From Prevotella sp. UBA3757 (lineage in GTDB: Bacteria > Bacteroidota > Bacteroidia > Bacteroidales > Bacteroidaceae), in NCBI GenBank assembly GCA_002371715.1, contig DFGF01000088.1, positions 1 to 14,888 on the forward strand: a DNA stretch of 14,888 nt, in the 5' to 3' direction. The notes under the pieces are model-generated. The model worked only from the letters and a program-made list of their open reading frames with translations, made no database searches and was not told where the DNA came from. Positions 7,901 to 11,892 of this stretch are shown piece after piece. Each line of letters begins with the position of its first letter. The stretch's first letter is position 1. The translations under genes and the position numbers were made by a program.

Positions 7901-9122
7901 CATGAAGGATGAATTTCTCTACGACCATACTTTCTTCCCGGAGGCCCACGCCTCCACCATTGTGGAGACGAAGAAGGGCGACCTTGTAACAGCCTACTTT
8001 GGCGGTACGCATGAGCGCGACCCTGACGTGTGCATCTACGTCAGCATCAGGGAGAAGGGAGGCAAGCAGTGGAGCCAGCCCATCCTGGCTGCCGACGGTG
8101 TGCTCGACCTCCATGATGCCAACGCCCCGCTGATGGGGCTGTCGGGCCTCACCGCCGAAACAACATCAGCCGAGGCCGGACCGGTCAAGTCGCTGAGCGA
8201 CGAGAAGGGCTTTATCACCTATGACTACAAGACCAAAAAGAGTCTGGTAAAACTGCCCGAGACACTGAAGCGCAAGTCATGCTGGAACCCGGTGCTCTTC
8301 GAGATGCCCGACGGCGAGCTGTGGCTGTTCTTCAAGATTGGTACGACGGTAGGCGACTGGACCGGCTGGATTACCAAGTCGAAGGACGGTGGCCGCACCT
8401 GGAGCGACAAGCAGCCGTTAGGCTATGCCGCCGTGTCCGCCGCGTCTATGTCCGGTGGTCAAGGTGTGGCGCCGCAATCTCCGTCGGACAAGAAGTTCCC
8501 CCTCCTCGGTCCTATCAAGAACAAGCCCGAACTCATTGACGGCCGACTGCTCTGTGGGGCCTCCACCGAAGGTAACGGCTGGCGCTTCCACATGGAGATA
8601 CTCGACACGAAGACTGGCCAGTGGTCGTATATCCCCGTGGAGAGTACTGTGGCCGTCAAGACCGACGACAACCTGCCCCACCCCATCGACTGCATCCAGC
8701 CCAGCATCCTGCGACTGAAGGACGGCCGTCTGCAGGTGTTGATGCGTACGCACAATGCCCGTCTGGCCACCAGCTTTAGCAACGACAACGGACTGACCTG
8801 GACGCCTGTCACGCTTTCTGAGGTGGAAAACAACCAGAGCGGCACCGATGCCGTCACGCTCAAGGACGGTCGCCATGCACTGATTTACAACAACTTCGAG
8901 ACGCTGCCCCTGACCAAGAAAGGGGTACGCACACCGCTCTCCATCGCCCTCAGCAGCGACGGACAGTCGTGGCACCATGCACTGACCTTAGAGGACTCGC
9001 CCATCGACCAGTACTCCTACCCCGCCATCATCCAGGGGCGCAACGGCCACCTCTACTGCGTCTACACTTGGCGCCGCCAGCGCGTCGCCTTTAAGGAAAT
9101 CAACCTGAAAGCCATCAAATAG
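4983..9122 (+). CDS. GH78 alpha-L-rhamnosidase fused to a sialidase-fold (BNR/Asp-box) domain
   Basis: A 1379-residue exported protein. The signal peptide (about residues 1-19) is followed by a Gly-rich stretch from a GC-rich repeat, then by GH78 N-terminal sandwiches (about 36-400) and the alpha/alpha barrel. The barrel carries VDCPQRDERQPWLGD (Asp561, Asp566, Glu567, Asp574) and Glu851 in TTTWELW, the family acid/base region and probable base. A C-terminal sandwich runs to about residue 965. From about 975 comes a separate propeller: HASTIVE (His989 onward), AYFGGTHERDPDV and Asp-boxes SKDGGRTW (1133-1140) and SNDNGLTW (1266-1273). It resembles the BNR_2 sialidase-family proteins common in plant-wall degraders, whose substrate I do not know. 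GH78 inverts alpha-L-rhamnosides. A heptamer array adds about 30 residues in an N-terminal loop (238-275). The gene starts 86 nt after GH140 and ends 34 nt before the next gene. Confidence 0.9.
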   Translation: MVNRNIKFLVAILVLVLTTPLPMQGGGGGGSAGGSLYVAALKVENMSNPLGIDTDRPCFSWIIGDHYQNKGVYQKAYHIIVSSTYEKMKAGEGDLWNTGWVESDEQLWIPYAGKPLGSNRHCWWNVRVKTNKGETKWNHNPNYFSTGLLNESKWSGYWIGLERLMPGEERGFHTRLAARYLRKEFTLKQSKVKRATAFVAGLGLYEFYVNGQRIGHDVLTPVPSDYRKTIYYNTYDVTSSINHQLSAISHQPSAISHQPSAISHQPSAINHQPSSICLGIILGNGRYFPMQQHKPYKIPVFGLPKCRINVVVEYDDGTTQRLQTDDKGWKVTASGPIRSNNEYDGEEYDARMELTGWATVGYDDSQWLKAERTDIPTGQLRGQMTPGMTLQTYHRLMKPAKTIPGPVEWQELKPLPGKPDTYVIDFGQNMAGWVSLMPYGKAGDTIRVRYAEKLNADGTLYTENLRNARSTDTYVCNGHEPVVKEWDHDRAWRPTFVYHGFRYVEVSGMKDLDPRQLVAEEVYDGIAVYPYSFSCSDTILNKVVQNACMGIAANYKGMPVDCPQRDERQPWLGDRTMGSLGESFVADNERIYTKWMRDICEAQRSDGCIPDVAPAFWNYYSDDVTWAAALPFGCDMLWRQFGNRQPIDDCYPYIKKWVHHIIEEYSQDGIIHCGKYADWCVPPESLELIHSQDPARKTDVSLISTAYIIRTMQLMEQWGCEADHWQPIREQMTAAFNRQFLTVRRGTSPRPGHVLYPDSVFYGNNTATANLLALSFGIVPDDCRDDVVKQVVENICVKNKGHVPCGVIGISWLLRGLSDNGFSDVAYLIATQKSYPSWGYMAENGATTTWELWNGDKASPRMNSGNHVMLLGDLLTWCYQYLGGIRQEGNAYKHVVLKPAFDIQNCEQVGTAFHSPYGDIHSEWKKTLQHVDWHVLIPCNVTADVCLPDGTVKTVGSGSYDFSCDIPTSHPAIMKDEFLYDHTFFPEAHASTIVETKKGDLVTAYFGGTHERDPDVCIYVSIREKGGKQWSQPILAADGVLDLHDANAPLMGLSGLTAETTSAEAGPVKSLSDEKGFITYDYKTKKSLVKLPETLKRKSCWNPVLFEMPDGELWLFFKIGTTVGDWTGWITKSKDGGRTWSDKQPLGYAAVSAASMSGGQGVAPQSPSDKKFPLLGPIKNKPELIDGRLLCGASTEGNGWRFHMEILDTKTGQWSYIPVESTVAVKTDDNLPHPIDCIQPSILRLKDGRLQVLMRTHNARLATSFSNDNGLTWTPVTLSEVENNQSGTDAVTLKDGRHALIYNNFETLPLTKKGVRTPLSIALSSDGQSWHHALTLEDSPIDQYSYPAIIQGRNGHLYCVYTWRRQRVAFKEINLKAIK
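5035..5075 (-). repeat. GC-rich palindromic element, copy 2 (translated at the GH78 N-terminus)
   Basis: This is the inverted partner of the element at 4901-4941. It contains a perfect hairpin, CCCCTCCCT (5040-5048) with AGGGAGGGG (5053-5061) and a 4-nt loop. The G-run stretch at 5054-5072 (GGG-A-GGGGG-C-GGGGG-T-GGG) has single-nt loops, a strong G-quadruplex pattern on the coding strand. It is read in frame right after the signal peptide as a poly-Gly segment and is followed by a second GGTGGGTCT (5067-5075 and 5079-5087). Confidence 0.8.
5696..5807 (+). repeat. Heptamer tandem array C, inside GH78 CDS
   Basis: Sixteen 7-bp units. ATCTTCC, ATCAACC and ATCAACT are followed by ten perfect ATCAGCC copies (5717-5786), then ATCAACC twice and ATCATCC. 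Three heptamers give 21 nt, so the protein shows a 7-residue repeat SAISHQP. The array lies between YDVTSS and the CLGIILGNGRYFP strand, a loop that is about 10 residues long in typical GH78 proteins. This is the longest and least diverged array in the window. Confidence 0.95.
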
Positions 9123-9156
9123 GTAAACGGAACTGATAACTATCAAATAAGGATAT

Positions 9157-11886
9157 ATGAAGAAGCTATTCACCACACTTGTCATCAGCTTGCTATGCCT
9201 TACACTACAGGCACAGACGGTTAGCGTCGTGACTGACAGGAAAGCGTCCAACCGCGAACAATACGCTAAGGACTATCTTGCCAGGAAACTGACGGAATTG
9301 GGCTATACCGTCAGCACCAAAAAGCCTCAGCTGCGCATCATGCTCGCCAACGCCGGGCAAGGAGCCGCCGAGGGTTTTACCATCACCAAGGACAAACAGG
9401 GCATAGCCGTCACCGGCAACGATGCGTCGGGTGTCATCTATGGCTGTGTCGAACTGGCCGAGCGCATCAGGCTGGCGGGCGGTCTGTCACAGTTTGTTGC
9501 AACCCTGTCGCAAACAAGTCCCATTCAAGACCAGCCACAAATGGTGATGCGCGGCACCTGCATCGGACTGCAGAAGACGGTCTACCTGCCGGGCCACGGT
9601 GTCTACGAATATCCCTATACACCCGAGAACTTCCCGTGGTTCTACGACAAGGCCGAGTGGATCAAGTATCTCGACATGATGGTCGACAACAAGATGAACT
9701 CCCTGTATCTCTGGAACGGACACCCCTTTGCCTCGCTCGTCAAGCTGAAGGACTACCCGTTTGCCCTGGAGGTTGACGAGGAGACCTTCAGGAAAAACGA
9801 GGAAATTTTCTCGTTCCTGACTCACGAGGCCGACCGCCGCGGCATCTGGGTCATCCAGATGTTCTACAACATCATCCTCAGCAAGCCCTTTGCCGACCAC
9901 TACGGACTGAAGACGCAGGACCGCCACCGTCCCATCACGCCACTCATCAGCGACTATACACGCAAGTCCATTGCCGCATTCATCGAGAAATACCCCAATG
10001 TCGGACTGCTGGTCTGCTTAGGCGAGGCCATGGCCACCATCGACGATGACGTGACATGGATGAAGGAGACCATCATCCCCGGCATCAAGGACGGACTACA
10101 GGCTCAAGCTAATCATAAACTTCAAACTTCAAACCTTCCCCCCATCGTGCTACGCTCGCATGACACCGACGGTCCCTTGGTGCTGAAAGAGTCGCTTCCC
10201 CTGTACCCCAACATCTATACGATGTCGAAATATACAGGGGAATCCTTGACGACCTATACCCCCGGTGGTCCTTGGGGCGAGACACACCAGCAGTTAGCGG
10301 CTGCCGCGCCCGTCCATATCGACAACGTACACATCCTGGCCAACCTCGAACCGTGGCGCTGGTCGTCGCCGGCCTTTATCCAAAAGACCGTACAGGCCAT
10401 GCACCGCGCACACCACTCTAAGGGGCTCCATCTCTATCCGCAAGCCTCGTATTGGGACTGGCCTTATACGGCTGACAAGCTGTCTGACGGTCAGCGACTG
10501 AAACAGCTGGACCGTGACTGGATGTGGTATCGGGCCTGGGGGCGCTATGCGTGGAACAGCGACCGGTTCACGCCGGGCACCGAGAGCCACATATCTGCCA
10601 TGGATGCTGAGCATGTCTACTGGACGCGCCTCTTGGCTGATTATTATGGCATCGACTCACTGAGCGCCCACCATCTGGTCAACGCCTACGATGAAGCCGG
10701 CGAGATTGCTCCCAAGCTGCTGCGACGGTTCGGCATCACCGAGGGTAATCGTCAGACGCTGCTCCTCGGCATGACCATGGGCCAACTGGTCAACCCGTAT
10801 AAATACACCATCTATCCCGGATTCTATGAGAGTTGTGGCCCGCAGGGCGAAAAACTCATAGAATATGTGGAGAAAGAGCATCAGGGGCTGCCCCATACCG
10901 GCGAACTGCCCCTGGACATCGTCAGCCAGTGCGTAGGGCATGGGCAGCGTGCTGTCACAGAAATGGCGGTCGCCATGAAGGCCAAGCCTCAGCGTCATGC
11001 CGACGAATGGCAGCGCATCTGCAACGACATGCATTGCTACAACCTGTTTGCACAGGCCTTCCGCTGGAAGGTGCTGGCAGCCCAGCAGGTGCTCAACTAC
11101 AAGTGGACCAACGACATCAAGTACCTCGAGGCTGCCGTACCCCTGCTGGAGAAGAGCATGCTGCAGTGGCGACGCCTGTCGGACAAGACGGATTCCACTT
11201 ACCTCTACGCCAACTCCATGCAGACCGCCCAGCGGCGCATCCCCGTGGGCGGTGACGGTGGCAAGATGAAGACGTGGTCGGAACTGGCCGGCGTCTATCA
11301 GGCCGAACTCGACGCTTTCAAGGCTAACATCCAGAAACTGAAGCACCCCGTCCAAACCGTGGGCAGCGATTTAGTTGCTGCCACCCCCGCCACTGTCACC
11401 ATCCTCTCGCCGTCCCCGGCCCGACTCTTACCGCTCCAGAAGGGGGCCATCCTCTTCGAGAACCGTCCCGACACACCCGTCGACTCCGTTGCACCCGAAC
11501 TGGCCGGCATGCAGGCCCTCGTGCTCAACCGCGACACGACGCGCATCGTCGGCACCACCATCAGCTACGACTCACCGACACCTGTCAAGCTCCTGGTCGG
11601 CCTGTTCAAGGACGACGACCCGAAATGGGCCAAGGCACCGAAACTGGAAACTGACGCCACTGGCAACCAGTACGGTCAGGCCGAACCCCTACTGACCAAT
11701 GCCATCAGCATCGTCCAGATGCCCAAGGTCAACGTCCACCAGTACACGCTTCCCGCCGGCCGACAGACGCTGCGCCTGCCAAAAGGCATCCTCATGGTGG
11801 CAGGCTTCACAACATCAGACATTAAGCCTCGCGACTGCAGCCTCAACGGCCCTTCGGGCGAGGTAGACTGGCTCTTCCAAAAATAA
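9157..11886 (+). CDS. Exported glycoside hydrolase, probable GH138 alpha-galacturonidase
   Basis: A 909-residue protein with signal peptide MKKLFTTLVISLLCLTLQAQ. Residues about 20-125 look like the alpha/beta N-terminal domain of GH67/GH20-type enzymes (YAKDYLARKLTELGY, GVIYGCVELAERI). A barrel follows (from about 160, DMMVDNKMNSLYLWNGHPF), with a helical and beta C-terminal region. Candidate catalytic acids are Glu290 (LGEAMAT, nt 10024-10026), Glu362 (YTGESLT, nt 10240-10242) and Glu398 (NLEPWRW, nt 10348-10350). I call GH138 from the length, the general layout and the adjacent GH137/GH2 fusion, because BT0996 and BT0997 are neighbours in the B. thetaiotaomicron RG-II locus. GH138 removes alpha-galacturonic acid from chain A rhamnose. 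GH67/GH115-like alpha-glucuronidase activity is the alternative. A short heptamer array encodes residues around 317-328. The next gene starts 6 nt after the stop, so the two are probably translationally coupled. Confidence 0.6.
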   Translation: MKKLFTTLVISLLCLTLQAQTVSVVTDRKASNREQYAKDYLARKLTELGYTVSTKKPQLRIMLANAGQGAAEGFTITKDKQGIAVTGNDASGVIYGCVELAERIRLAGGLSQFVATLSQTSPIQDQPQMVMRGTCIGLQKTVYLPGHGVYEYPYTPENFPWFYDKAEWIKYLDMMVDNKMNSLYLWNGHPFASLVKLKDYPFALEVDEETFRKNEEIFSFLTHEADRRGIWVIQMFYNIILSKPFADHYGLKTQDRHRPITPLISDYTRKSIAAFIEKYPNVGLLVCLGEAMATIDDDVTWMKETIIPGIKDGLQAQANHKLQTSNLPPIVLRSHDTDGPLVLKESLPLYPNIYTMSKYTGESLTTYTPGGPWGETHQQLAAAAPVHIDNVHILANLEPWRWSSPAFIQKTVQAMHRAHHSKGLHLYPQASYWDWPYTADKLSDGQRLKQLDRDWMWYRAWGRYAWNSDRFTPGTESHISAMDAEHVYWTRLLADYYGIDSLSAHHLVNAYDEAGEIAPKLLRRFGITEGNRQTLLLGMTMGQLVNPYKYTIYPGFYESCGPQGEKLIEYVEKEHQGLPHTGELPLDIVSQCVGHGQRAVTEMAVAMKAKPQRHADEWQRICNDMHCYNLFAQAFRWKVLAAQQVLNYKWTNDIKYLEAAVPLLEKSMLQWRRLSDKTDSTYLYANSMQTAQRRIPVGGDGGKMKTWSELAGVYQAELDAFKANIQKLKHPVQTVGSDLVAATPATVTILSPSPARLLPLQKGAILFENRPDTPVDSVAPELAGMQALVLNRDTTRIVGTTISYDSPTPVKLLVGLFKDDDPKWAKAPKLETDATGNQYGQAEPLLTNAISIVQMPKVNVHQYTLPAGRQTLRLPKGILMVAGFTTSDIKPRDCSLNGPSGEVDWLFQK
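10106..10140 (+). repeat. Short heptamer array D, inside the putative GH138 CDS
   Basis: A 7-bp periodic stretch: two exact CTTCAAA units (10120-10133) flanked by diverged ones (TCATAAA before, CCTTCCC after). It is translated as part of ANHKLQTSNLPP, between the barrel helix ending KDGLQ and the strand PPIVLRSHD. The array is short, so chance is harder to exclude than for A, B, C and E. Confidence 0.55.
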
Positions 11887-11892
11887 TGTAAG

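Noticed and set aside
9123..9156. Promoter or terminator between GH78 and the putative GH138 gene
   Set aside because: The 34-nt gap is AT-rich with no TAnnTTTG box or hairpin; it looks like an ordinary intra-operon spacer.
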